64,000 nt of DNA from Arenibacter sp. F20364 (GTDB taxonomy: Bacteria; Bacteroidota; Bacteroidia; Flavobacteriales; Flavobacteriaceae), in contig NZ_JALKBD010000023.1 in the NCBI RefSeq assembly GCF_023015905.1, forward strand, positions 1-64,000, in the 5' to 3' direction. Numbering within the stretch: position 1 is the first letter of the stretch; each line of letters starts with the position of its first letter. Under the pieces are notes generated by a model. That model was not told where the DNA came from. It did no database searches and was given only the letters and a program-made list of their open reading frames with translations. Both the position numbers and the translations under genes were made by a program. This document shows, in pieces, positions 1 through 8,325 of this stretch.

Positions 1-25
1 TTTCATAACTTTAAATTTTATGATT

Positions 26-86
26 AAACCTATCCTAAAGGTAGTGAACGGTAAGGTAACACTTGCTTGAAGCTACCTTTAGGTTT
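26..86. repeat. Imperfect inverted repeat at the broken end of the FAD gene
   Basis: CTAAAGGTAG at 35-44 is exactly complementary to CTACCTTTAG at 73-82. The arms extend as AAACC (26-30) and GGTTT (82-86) across a four-base bulge. The arms span the last codons and the stop of the oxidoreductase gene, exactly where its similarity to the family appears to end. It could be the end of a mobile element, a deletion scar, or a hairpin acting as a weak terminator. Confidence 0.5.
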
Positions 87-1471
87 AGTTCAACACTGTC
101 CTCAAAATCTTTGGCATGGGCTTCGGATTCGGATACTCCCTGAATACTGGCTCTTTGGGTTTTCCCCACATGTTGTTCAGTGATCCTAAACAAAGGTTTT
201 ATTCTTCTAGCCTCCCGGATATAGGGATATTTTGCCAACCCATCATTGGTTCCCATTACGTCCGGCCTCAATCTAATTCCCGGCCAACCTTTGCCACCAT
301 CGGCCCTCGGGGCTTCGGTTTGTAGCCAATACAAGAGGGACAAACTTAATTGTTTGGCCCTGACAAAATGATGTTTTAGTTCCTCATCACTTACATCTAC
401 CACATTGCCCAGAAAATAATCGTTCTGGGGGTAATTCACCAAGGTGATATCCCCAGTAAGAAAACCTTCTTTAAAATTATCCTTGGCCAATATTCTGCGA
501 TAGTTCCATAGGTTCAATACCTCCCCCAAGCTATTGCCCTTAGGATCGAACCCCAAATTCTTAGGTTGAAGGGTCCTCGGGCTGGAATAGTTGAGCTCTA
601 ACAGTTTCCCTGCCCATGGTTTTTTCATTTCAGGCTTATAGTCGCGCCAAAACGCGTACTCCTCAGGTTTATCTATGGTCCAATCCTCATTGGACCTATA
701 ATCCATTGCAAAACAGACCGTATAGGCCTGATTATTTGTGGGATCAGCAATTTCGGCCGCATGCAGCTCCCCGGTATCGGATTTGGCTTCGGCCCCACAG
801 ACATACTCGGTTCCTGTCATGGGCAATAAATCGCCCAATTCCGTAGCGTCTGCAAAATAGGGGGCTACCAAATTCTTGATCTCCCCAGAGCGAAGGTTTT
901 TAACCCTAACCGATTGTACCCTATTCCCCTTGGTAGAGGCGTCCAAGGCCACCGTTTCCTTTAAAAGGACCAGTTTACCGGCACTGATATAGGGATCGAA
1001 CATGGTTTCCAACACCCGTAACGAAATTTTGGGCTCATGGCTAATTTCGGAAACCGATGCATTACCGGGATTGAACCGTTCGTTTTCTGCAAGCTCTGGT
1101 TTTATAGGATAGTTATTGCTATAATACGCCCTGACTTTTTTTCTGAATTCCCTATATAATGCCGTAGCCCCAAAGTCGTTGATCCATTTATGCTCATCCG
1201 GGGGTACGCCCTGTTGGGTTAGTTGTCCACCTATCCAATCGGTCTCTTCCGTCATGATAACGGTAAGGCCATTGCGCAGTGCCCCTAGGGCAGTGGCACA
1301 GCCCCCGGTCCCCCCACCTATGATGACCAGATCCGCCTTTAAGGTCCTCCCCTCTATGTCTATATTGTCGACCTTTTTAGAATTTGTTTTCCCATGGGAT
1401 GCATAAATAGGATTCAAAACCACAAATCCAGTGCCAGCGGCCAAATTGCCCAAAAAATTTCTTCTTTTCAT
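35..1471 (-). CDS. FAD-dependent oxidoreductase, apparently 3'-truncated
   Basis: Predicted flavoprotein of the FAD_oxidored (PF12831-like) family, exported by a Tat-like signal: twin Arg in KRRNFLG at residues 2-8, then a hydrophobic stretch. The dinucleotide-binding motif GGGTGGCATA lies at about residues 52-61. The conserved block RRIKPLFRITEQHVG near residue 420 is family-typical. Homologues usually continue for roughly 100 residues after a 'DSVGIG'-like motif. Here the reading becomes DSVELNLKVASS and stops at residue 478, inside an inverted repeat, so the C-terminal part of the FAD domain is probably lost. It is the last visible gene of the minus-strand series, 148 bp after the sulfatase. 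An ATG on the minus strand at 6-4 could start another gene outside the window. Such enzymes recur near polysaccharide genes, but their substrate is unknown. The family call is firm; activity is doubtful. Confidence 0.8.
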   Translation of the reverse strand: MKRRNFLGNLAAGTGFVVLNPIYASHGKTNSKKVDNIDIEGRTLKADLVIIGGGTGGCATALGALRNGLTVIMTEETDWIGGQLTQQGVPPDEHKWINDFGATALYREFRKKVRAYYSNNYPIKPELAENERFNPGNASVSEISHEPKISLRVLETMFDPYISAGKLVLLKETVALDASTKGNRVQSVRVKNLRSGEIKNLVAPYFADATELGDLLPMTGTEYVCGAEAKSDTGELHAAEIADPTNNQAYTVCFAMDYRSNEDWTIDKPEEYAFWRDYKPEMKKPWAGKLLELNYSSPRTLQPKNLGFDPKGNSLGEVLNLWNYRRILAKDNFKEGFLTGDITLVNYPQNDYFLGNVVDVSDEELKHHFVRAKQLSLSLLYWLQTEAPRADGGKGWPGIRLRPDVMGTNDGLAKYPYIREARRIKPLFRITEQHVGKTQRASIQGVSESEAHAKDFEDSVELNLKVASSKCYLTVHYL

Positions 1472-1536
1472 AGGTATTAAATTACGAAAATAGCTGTACT
1501 GCTTTATATGGAGCAGTTAACAATATTAACAAGAAA

Positions 1537-1564
1537 GAAAAAATGGTTTCCCAATGTTCCTTTT
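1537..1564 (-). terminator. Degenerate terminator-like element after the sulfatase gene
   Basis: Read on the minus strand this is AAAAGGAACATTGG, a GAAA loop, then CCATTTTTTC. It resembles the intact hairpin at 3155-3186, but the right arm is decayed, leaving only a short stem and a T-run. It lies in the 148 bp gap between the sulfatase and the oxidoreductase, which holds nothing else recognisable. Confidence 0.35.
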
Positions 1565-1619
1565 AATCTAAACTGACTCAAACTATTTTGAGACTAGCTA
1601 AAAACGAATATAAAATTGA

Positions 1620-3017
1620 CTACTGCTTCATTTCTGAGCGAACCGATTTTATCCAAGAAGTGTGCAACTGTAATAGTTCATTCAACTTTTCTGGATCGGA
1701 CTTGGCCAAATTGCTCTTTTCACCAATGTCATTATCCAGGTTCACCAAATACAATTTATCTAAATCTATTTTCTCCCCTTTACCAATGGGCTCCCTTACA
1801 TTGCCTATAAGTTTCCAAGGACCCTTACGTATTGCCCATTGGGCCATTTTGTCATCATAATTATCCAATTGCCAGTGCACCACCTCATGTACGGATTCCT
1901 TTTTGTTATCCAGAATAATGGGCATAAGACTTTTCCCATCCAAATCTGCCGCCACTTTGGAATTGGTCAATTCTGCAAGGGTAGGAAACCAATCCATTTC
2001 CATACTAAGCTGATCCCTAACTTCATTTGCGGGGATTACTCCTGGATAGCGAATAATGGCCGGTACACGGATTCCACCTTCGAACAGACTGAATTTACTT
2101 CCCCTATAGGGTCCTGCATTACCCCCTCCCCAAAAGGCCCTTTCCTCCAAGGAATGTCCATGATCGGATTGAAAAACAACTATGGTATTATCCGTTAAAC
2201 CCATCTCATCCAGATAATCCAGAACTTGGCCAATTTTCTCATCGGTATTGGACACAAAGGCGGCATATTCTTTTCTAGGTGTTGGAATATCCTTGTAATG
2301 GTCCAACCACTTTGTAGTTCCTTGGTAGGGATAATGGGGTGCATTGAACGCCCAATAAATAAAAAACGGCTTGTCCTGCCTGTGGTTGATCACCTGCTTG
2401 ACTTCCTCTACCATTAGATCGGAAAAATGTTGGCCATCATAATACACCTCCTGTGAATTTCTATACAAGTCGTGTTTATTCGGTCCGTCCCAATAGAAGG
2501 TGTGGGAATAATTATCGATACAACCCCGCTGATGCCCAAAGAAATAATCGAACCCCTGTCCGTTGGGCAAGTTCTGCTCCCTGTGCCCAAGATGCCACTT
2601 ACCAATTAAGGCGGTATAGTAGCCACTGGGGTTGAGCATCTCGGCCATGGTAATCTGTTCTGTAGGCAGTCCATGTTCACCGCTCTTATCCGCACGTTCC
2701 GGTATCGGGACATTGCCTTCAAGACCTGCCCTCAAATTGGTCTTCCCTGTCATTAGGGCGGCACGTGAGGGAGAACACACCGGCGCTCCCGCATAGAATT
2801 GGGTGAACCTCACCCCCTCCTTGGCCAACCTGTCCATATTGGGGGTATACAGGTCGGTAGCCCCATAACTATTGAGGTCTATGGAGCCTTGATCATCGGT
2901 CATAATAACAATGACGTTGGGTTGACTTTTTACGGAAGTTTGGGGAAAAATTTCTACGGGAAATAATAAAAAAACTAACCCTAAATTAATGCCTATTGAT
3001 TTCTTAAATACGTTCAT
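1620..3017 (-). CDS. Formylglycine-dependent sulfatase (S1 family), 465 aa
   Basis: Exported type I sulfatase that would hydrolyse sulfate esters from a sugar. The N-terminus has a hydrophobic signal segment (about residues 8-26). Metal-binding Asp41-Asp42 sit in IVIMTDDQG, and the maturation motif CSPSR begins at Cys81, to be converted to formylglycine by an FGE or anSME enzyme not found in this window. The GKWHLGH block (from about residue 140) and a C-terminal 'GPWKLIGN' segment are family-typical, and length is normal. It lies between the GH95 gene and the FAD oxidoreductase in the minus-strand module A. The subfamily and sulfate position removed cannot be assigned by eye. Context suggests a sulfated fucan. 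Confidence 0.9.
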   Translation of the reverse strand: MNVFKKSIGINLGLVFLLFPVEIFPQTSVKSQPNVIVIMTDDQGSIDLNSYGATDLYTPNMDRLAKEGVRFTQFYAGAPVCSPSRAALMTGKTNLRAGLEGNVPIPERADKSGEHGLPTEQITMAEMLNPSGYYTALIGKWHLGHREQNLPNGQGFDYFFGHQRGCIDNYSHTFYWDGPNKHDLYRNSQEVYYDGQHFSDLMVEEVKQVINHRQDKPFFIYWAFNAPHYPYQGTTKWLDHYKDIPTPRKEYAAFVSNTDEKIGQVLDYLDEMGLTDNTIVVFQSDHGHSLEERAFWGGGNAGPYRGSKFSLFEGGIRVPAIIRYPGVIPANEVRDQLSMEMDWFPTLAELTNSKVAADLDGKSLMPIILDNKKESVHEVVHWQLDNYDDKMAQWAIRKGPWKLIGNVREPIGKGEKIDLDKLYLVNLDNDIGEKSNLAKSDPEKLNELLQLHTSWIKSVRSEMKQ

Positions 3018-3154
3018 TTGGTTGATTTAATTATTTTAAAATTTAGCTGTCGCATAAAGGTTGTAAAAAAGAAATAAACTCCCACAATGAAATGTGGATT
3101 TGTTTATGTGCTCATTACCAGTATCAAAATAATTTGAATATTCGATACTAGAAA

Positions 3155-3186
3155 AAAAGGAACAATGGGAAACCATTGTTCCTTTT
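3155..3186 (-). terminator. Intrinsic terminator after GH95
   Basis: A perfect 14 bp stem (AAAAGGAACAATGG at 3155-3168 and its complement at 3173-3186) with a GAAA loop on the plus strand. On the minus strand the hairpin runs straight into a T-tract. It is 27 bp past the GH95 stop and probably ends the GH95 transcript, so the downstream sulfatase may have its own promoter. Confidence 0.75.
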
Positions 3187-3213
3187 AAAACCAAATCCAC
3201 TTAGATGTCTTTT

Positions 3214-5616
3214 TTAGTTGGAATTGTCCGCAACAAACTTATAAATTTCATTTTCCTTTAAGGATATGGCTTTTTTCAATCCCCCATATGAAACAGTGAT
3301 TTCTTGTTCTTTGGCTGCCATAATATTCGCATAAAGCAGTTGTCCCTTTTCCCATTTCATATCTACGGTTATATTCCCCCTCGCCTTAAGTCCTTTAACA
3401 CTTCCTGTAGGCCAAGCTTTTGGCAAGGCCGGTAAGAATTCAATGGCTCCGGCGTGACTTTGCAAGAGCATTTCAGCAATGCCCGCAGTGGTTCCAAAAT
3501 TGGCATCCATTTGGAAGGGCGGATGAAGCCCGAACATATTATTCGCTGTGCTCTTGGTAAGAACGGTTTCCAAACTGCTCTTAGCCTTGTCTCCATCGCC
3601 CAAACGCGCATATTGGTTTATGAGCCATGCCGCACTCCAGCCAGTACCTCCGCCACCGTTAGCAATCCTATAATCCAATGACTTTTTGGCGGCCTCGGCA
3701 AGAGTCGGGGTCTCAATCCTACTAATTTGATTTCCGGGATGCAGTGCAAACAAATGGGAAATATGTCTATGCCCGGGTTCTACTTCCTCAAATTCCTCTG
3801 CCCATTCCATTAATCGCCCATCACCCCCTATTTGGGGTCCCGCCAAGTTATTCTTAGCTTCTTCAACCTCTTGGATATATGGATCCCCTATGCCCAGTAT
3901 TTCGGAAGCATATAGAAAATCGGTAAAAAGTTGCCAGATTACTTGCTGATCATGGGCGGGCCCCATGCTAATCTGACTCCGACTGCCATCTGGGGCGATA
4001 AAAGTATTTTCAGGCGATACCGCAGGTCCCGAGACCAACTTGCCGGTTTTGGGGTCCTCTACCAACCAATCCATATAGAAATCTACCGAGCCTTTCAACA
4101 CTGGGTACATCTGCTTTAAAAAATCCTTGTCCTTTGTAAAGGCATAATGCTCTGCAATATGGGTACTCAGCCATGCACCGCCACCTGTATGCATTCCCCA
4201 GGAGGCACTTTCCCCCGGAGAGGTATAGCCCCAAACATTGGTGATGGGGTGCAGCACCCAACCTCTGTTGTGATACTGTACGGCTGCGGTCCTTTCCCCT
4301 GATGGTACCAAGGAGGTTAATAAATTGAACAATGGCAGGTGCAACTCAGATAAATTGGTCGACTCTGCCTGCCAATAGTTCATTTGTACATTGATGTCCG
4401 TATGGTAGTCCCCATTCCAGGGGGTTTGAATTTTATTGGCCCATATGCCCTGTAAATTGGCAGGCAAGGTACCTGGCCTAGACGAGGAAATCAATAAATA
4501 GCGCCCGTATTGAAACATTAATTCTTCCAGATGTGGGTCGTTTTTGGTCTCCTTATACTTTTCCAGCCTTGTATCGGTGGCTATGGGCACTATTTCTTCA
4601 GGAGTAATATCCAAGCTAACACGCTTATAGTAATTTTGGTATTCCTCTTTGTGAGCTGCGAAAAGTTCATCAAAAGATTTGGTCAGCGCCTTTTGTATAT
4701 TGGCTTTCGTTATATTGATATAATCACGGCCCTTATAATTTGGCGGGTCCAAAACATAATCTGTGGAAGCCGATAAAAACAAGGTAACTTCATCCGCTTT
4801 TTTAACAATTAAACTGTCCCCAACATATTCCAAAGCCCCATTTTTAGCAACCCCTTTTAGTCGCACCATATACTCCAAGCCATCTTCTCCCTTACCATTG
4901 GGCAAGGCCCCCGCCATTATCAATTGATTGCTTTCAGAAAAGGTTTTAGAATTCTCGGGACGGTCCATTGTTGTGCTGAAAGAGATCTTCCCTGGTTTAT
5001 CCGCCGTAAAGCGGGCCACCATTACCTGATCTGGGTAACTGGTGAAAATTTCCCTTTTGTAATTCACGCCATTTTGGGTAAAGCTGACACGGACAACGGC
5101 ATCATCCAGATCCAACTCCCGATGATAGTTTGTATAAGCTGATTTTTCTGTATTGTTTATCCAAAGATCGCCTAAGGTTTGAAAGCACCCAAAGGGAACC
5201 TCAGCCCCATTCCCATGTCCAGATCCTTCCCCCTTGCAGATTTGAGTACTATTGGTAAGTTCGGTAGCTTCCTTATAATTGCCATTGAACAATAGTTCAC
5301 GGATTTTGGCCTGGGCAGCAAAAGCCTCGGGATTGTCATTGTCATCCGGGCTTCCAGACCACATGCTCTCTTCATTTAATTGAATTCGCTCCAAAGGTAC
5401 ATCCCCGAATACCATGGCCCCAAAGGACCCGTTACCCAAGGGAAGCGACCTTAGCCATTCAGCATCGTCCTTCCAGCCATTTGGATCGTCTTTGGCCGTG
5501 GCCAAGGCCGGTTCATCATACCAGAGTTTTAGGTGGTCCTTTTCGGGTGCTTTTTTTTCCGAACTACAAGAGGTGATAAAAAGTAAAATACTTAATGCTA
5601 GGGTGATTTGCTTCAT
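3214..5616 (-). CDS. GH95 family alpha-L-fucosidase/alpha-L-galactosidase lipoprotein, 800 aa
   Basis: Lipoprotein: the signal peptide ends in a lipobox before Cys17 (LLFITSCSS). N-terminal beta-sandwich followed by the (alpha/alpha)6 barrel of glycoside hydrolase family 95. Family markers include LPLGNGSFGAMVFG near residue 60, ANLQGIWANKIQTPWNGDYH near 390-406, the acid region LMEW before GHRHISHLFALHPG, and HPPFQMDANFG with the catalytic Asp. At the base-activation site this protein has Asp407-Ile-Asn409, where the second GH95 of the window has Asn-Ile-Asn. That may indicate altered specificity, for example alpha-L-galactosidase. Normal length. Gaps of 196 and 500 bp separate it from the two neighbouring sulfatases. 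Probably removes terminal L-fucose or L-galactose from oligosaccharides on the outer membrane or in the periplasm. Confidence 0.92.
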   Translation of the reverse strand: MKQITLALSILLFITSCSSEKKAPEKDHLKLWYDEPALATAKDDPNGWKDDAEWLRSLPLGNGSFGAMVFGDVPLERIQLNEESMWSGSPDDNDNPEAFAAQAKIRELLFNGNYKEATELTNSTQICKGEGSGHGNGAEVPFGCFQTLGDLWINNTEKSAYTNYHRELDLDDAVVRVSFTQNGVNYKREIFTSYPDQVMVARFTADKPGKISFSTTMDRPENSKTFSESNQLIMAGALPNGKGEDGLEYMVRLKGVAKNGALEYVGDSLIVKKADEVTLFLSASTDYVLDPPNYKGRDYINITKANIQKALTKSFDELFAAHKEEYQNYYKRVSLDITPEEIVPIATDTRLEKYKETKNDPHLEELMFQYGRYLLISSSRPGTLPANLQGIWANKIQTPWNGDYHTDINVQMNYWQAESTNLSELHLPLFNLLTSLVPSGERTAAVQYHNRGWVLHPITNVWGYTSPGESASWGMHTGGGAWLSTHIAEHYAFTKDKDFLKQMYPVLKGSVDFYMDWLVEDPKTGKLVSGPAVSPENTFIAPDGSRSQISMGPAHDQQVIWQLFTDFLYASEILGIGDPYIQEVEEAKNNLAGPQIGGDGRLMEWAEEFEEVEPGHRHISHLFALHPGNQISRIETPTLAEAAKKSLDYRIANGGGGTGWSAAWLINQYARLGDGDKAKSSLETVLTKSTANNMFGLHPPFQMDANFGTTAGIAEMLLQSHAGAIEFLPALPKAWPTGSVKGLKARGNITVDMKWEKGQLLYANIMAAKEQEITVSYGGLKKAISLKENEIYKFVADNSN

Positions 5617-6116
5617 TAGAGGAAGTGGTATTGGTTATTTTTTGGCGTACATCTTGTAAAACAAAACATTAATAAAATAAAAACCTATTGGATTGAACTT
5701 AAAATTTTAGCAAGGACCAAGTGGTAATGCACAGGATTTTATCAATATTGTTTTCCTTCAAATATAAAATCCACATAGACCATTATCATAAACTAAAGAC
5801 TATTTCAATGCTTCCAACTCCATACTGCCAACATATTTAGCTTTCATTTCAGGACTTATTTGGCCATTTTCATTTTATTGGGTCGCCCATTCCAATTTCA
5901 ATTTTGACCCATAAAAAAGGGCTCCAATATTCTGGAACCCTTCTACTCTCAACTAACTTAACTACTAACTTTTAATTGTAAGGCAATGACCAGGCATTTG
6001 GCACTTGCACCCTTTATGAGCTAGTCTTAGCTTCGCATTGTATTTAGGTATAAAACTACACAATTCCTGATTTGCCAAGGATGAACCATATACAACAATA
6101 CTTAATCGAAATGATT
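5617..6116. other. Intergenic gap between GH95 and sulfatase
   Basis: About 500 bp without a credible gene. It holds the terminator at 5917-5942 and, next to it at 5944-5968, a run resembling sequence beside two other terminators (AACTAACTTAACTACTAAC). A promoter for the GH95 gene is expected in the left part, but no convincing TTG/TAnnTTTG pair was identified. Confidence 0.5.
5917..5942 (-). terminator. Intrinsic terminator after the HEAT-tailed sulfatase
   Basis: Stem AAGGGcTCCA (5917-5926) pairs with TGGAaCCCTT (5933-5942), with one mismatch and a six-base loop. On the minus strand it is followed by TTTTTT. It lies 175 bp beyond the sulfatase stop. Confidence 0.65.
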
Positions 6117-7973
6117 TTAATTTATACTTATCCTTTTATGGCCTTCGCTTATAATATCCTTGATATATATAGTGTTACTTCCTTCATCTTTTAAGGAATT
6201 CAACTTATAAATGTTGTCCAATTGACTCTTGAAATGAGCAAATGCCCCATCACCAATTTGCTGAATGGCATTTATCGCGATCAATTTAATGCCTAGATGT
6301 TCATCATTCAGATATTTAGAAATTGTTTCGCTTGCAATACCGGTTTGCCCAATTTGATATAAGGTTTTTGCGGCCAGAATAGCAACATCTGGGCAATCAT
6401 CCTTCAACAATTCCTTTATAGCTTGCTGCGTATCCCATTCTTGGGCGGCAATCCGTGTCAGTCCCATTAAACTCCAATAGCGTACCGTGGCATTTTTATG
6501 GGTAATCCCTTTTTGAAATAGAGCATAGTTGTCTTTATCGCCGGTAGCCGACTTAAATGCAACCTCTACAATTTTTTCAATAGGATAATTTTCAGATTGG
6601 GCATACTCATATATTGTACCTGTTCTATTGATTTCAATAAGCTCGGATTCCGGTATAAAAGAGGCATTCTTGGTATTGATGGCATTATCTCTCAACTTTC
6701 CAAAAAGTTCTTCCTGTACTATTTTGTATTCTGGATTATCTGCAAGATTATTGATCTCCCAAGGGTCATTCTTCATATCGTATAGTTCCATGGTTGGTTT
6801 TTTCTCCCAGAAATAGCTTTGCGCTTCATTGCATTCCCCATTTCTATAGGCCTGCTCCCAAGCCCGGGCCGTAGCAGCTCTCCACAAGTACGAAATATGC
6901 TGACCTGTAGGTCGATCGGGATAAAAATTATAAATAAGCCGATAACGTTTATCACATACCCCCAACATATAATCGATGCGTTCATCCATCCTACCTCGGA
7001 AAAAATTGACATGATCGGGTGCTTCAGTGCTATACTTCCCCAAAAATGGCTTTCCGTCCATATGCTCAGGAGTAGGAATCCCAGCGAGGCTCATGACCGT
7101 TGGACCAAAGTCTATAAAACTAACCAATCGATCGTCCGTACCATTGGGCTTGGTAGGAGCCAATTTCTTATACTTTGGCGGAAATTTAATTAAGAGTGGC
7201 ACACGTGTTCCCGTATCGTATAAAAACCTTTTACTTCTTGGCAAAATGCCCCCGTGATCACCATAGAAGAAAACAATAGTATTATCCTCTTGTCCGCTTT
7301 TTTTAAGCTCCTTTAGAATTTCCCCGACCTGTTTGTCCATCAACGTGACGTTATCGTATGATTTTGCCCAATCCTTTCTGATGTCCGGACCATCGGGATG
7401 ATAAGGAGGTAAATTCATTTTTGAGGGCTCATGGACAAGATCCTTAGGGTCATAATTATGGATTACGTGCTCATGCGAAATTCCTAGATTAAAGATGGCA
7501 AAGAAAGGTTGGCCTTTCTTTTTATTCTTATAATGTGCCTTGTCCGAGCTTTCGTCCCATATGGTCCGCTTCAACATGGACGAATTGTAATCTTCCTTGG
7601 CGTTATTTGCACAATAATAGCCCTTATCCATCAAATACTGGGAATAGCTCTTTAAATACGACGGAATGTTATAGGTACTCCGCATATTGTGTGTTCCCGT
7701 TGTGGAGGCGTACATCCCTGTAATCAAGGTAGATCTGGCAGGGGCACAAACAGCGGTATTAGCAAAGGCATTAAGATAGCGGGTACCTTCAGTCGCCAAT
7801 TTGTCCAAGTTGGGAGTAATGGCATTGGTGTCGCCATAGCAACCTAAATAGGGGCTTAGGTCTTCGGCTACAATCCAAAGAATATTCGGCAATTTGGTCT
7901 TGGATTGGGAAAAGGAAAAGTTGACCGACAAGAGACCTAATACCGAAATATATAGAAATAATTTTGAATACAT
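6117..7973 (-). CDS. Sulfatase (S1 family, heparan-N-sulfatase-like) with C-terminal HEAT-like repeats, 618 aa
   Basis: Start taken at the ATG at 7973 (MYSKLFLYISVLG, a good signal peptide); the upstream in-frame TTG would prepend a hydrophilic leader. Metal-binding residues lie in IVAEDLSPYLGCYGD, and the maturation motif CAPAR begins at Cys76. The family block 'FFYGDHGGILPRSKRFLYDTGTRVPL' region and the C-terminal 'ELYDMKNDPWEINNLADNP' segment are clear. The last 130 or so residues form helical repeats (RYWSLMGLTRIAAQ, CPDVAILAAKTLYQIG, LGIKLIAINAIQQIG) typical of HEAT repeats, an extension seen in some N-sulfoglucosamine-sulfohydrolase-like proteins. It is the gene after SusD in module A, with a 352 bp gap and its own terminator. 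Substrate is not readable. Confidence 0.88.
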   Translation of the reverse strand: MYSKLFLYISVLGLLSVNFSFSQSKTKLPNILWIVAEDLSPYLGCYGDTNAITPNLDKLATEGTRYLNAFANTAVCAPARSTLITGMYASTTGTHNMRSTYNIPSYLKSYSQYLMDKGYYCANNAKEDYNSSMLKRTIWDESSDKAHYKNKKKGQPFFAIFNLGISHEHVIHNYDPKDLVHEPSKMNLPPYHPDGPDIRKDWAKSYDNVTLMDKQVGEILKELKKSGQEDNTIVFFYGDHGGILPRSKRFLYDTGTRVPLLIKFPPKYKKLAPTKPNGTDDRLVSFIDFGPTVMSLAGIPTPEHMDGKPFLGKYSTEAPDHVNFFRGRMDERIDYMLGVCDKRYRLIYNFYPDRPTGQHISYLWRAATARAWEQAYRNGECNEAQSYFWEKKPTMELYDMKNDPWEINNLADNPEYKIVQEELFGKLRDNAINTKNASFIPESELIEINRTGTIYEYAQSENYPIEKIVEVAFKSATGDKDNYALFQKGITHKNATVRYWSLMGLTRIAAQEWDTQQAIKELLKDDCPDVAILAAKTLYQIGQTGIASETISKYLNDEHLGIKLIAINAIQQIGDGAFAHFKSQLDNIYKLNSLKDEGSNTIYIKDIISEGHKRISIN

Positions 7974-8325
7974 CTTTAAGAATTTTTCATTTATGGTGGG
8001 TTGGATCAATTATATTTATCCCAATTTATTAGAATTTCCGAGATTCCATAAAAGGAGTTAATGGATGTCCAAAAATTTGGCAATTACCCATCCCCATGTT
8101 TATACCTATCCCATTTTTTTGGAACACAGTTCCCAAACGGAAGGTTTTCATTAGGCTAAAGGATAAATAATTTTACAGGTTTACCTCACAAAGTAATACG
8201 CTAAAAAAAGAGAGTCTGAACAAAAATTATCGTTTTTAGCCATAAAGTATACACAACAGCTATATAAATCAATAAATTTTCGTTCAGCCTCACTAATCAT
8301 AAAACTTTTATATGGAGCTTAGCTC
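7974..8325. other. Intergenic gap between SusD and sulfatase
   Basis: About 350 bp with no gene. At the SusD end GGAGC-TTA-GCTCC (8314-8326) overlaps the SusD stop codon and could be a weak terminator, although no good T-run follows on the minus strand. A sulfatase promoter is likely but not resolved. Confidence 0.4.
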
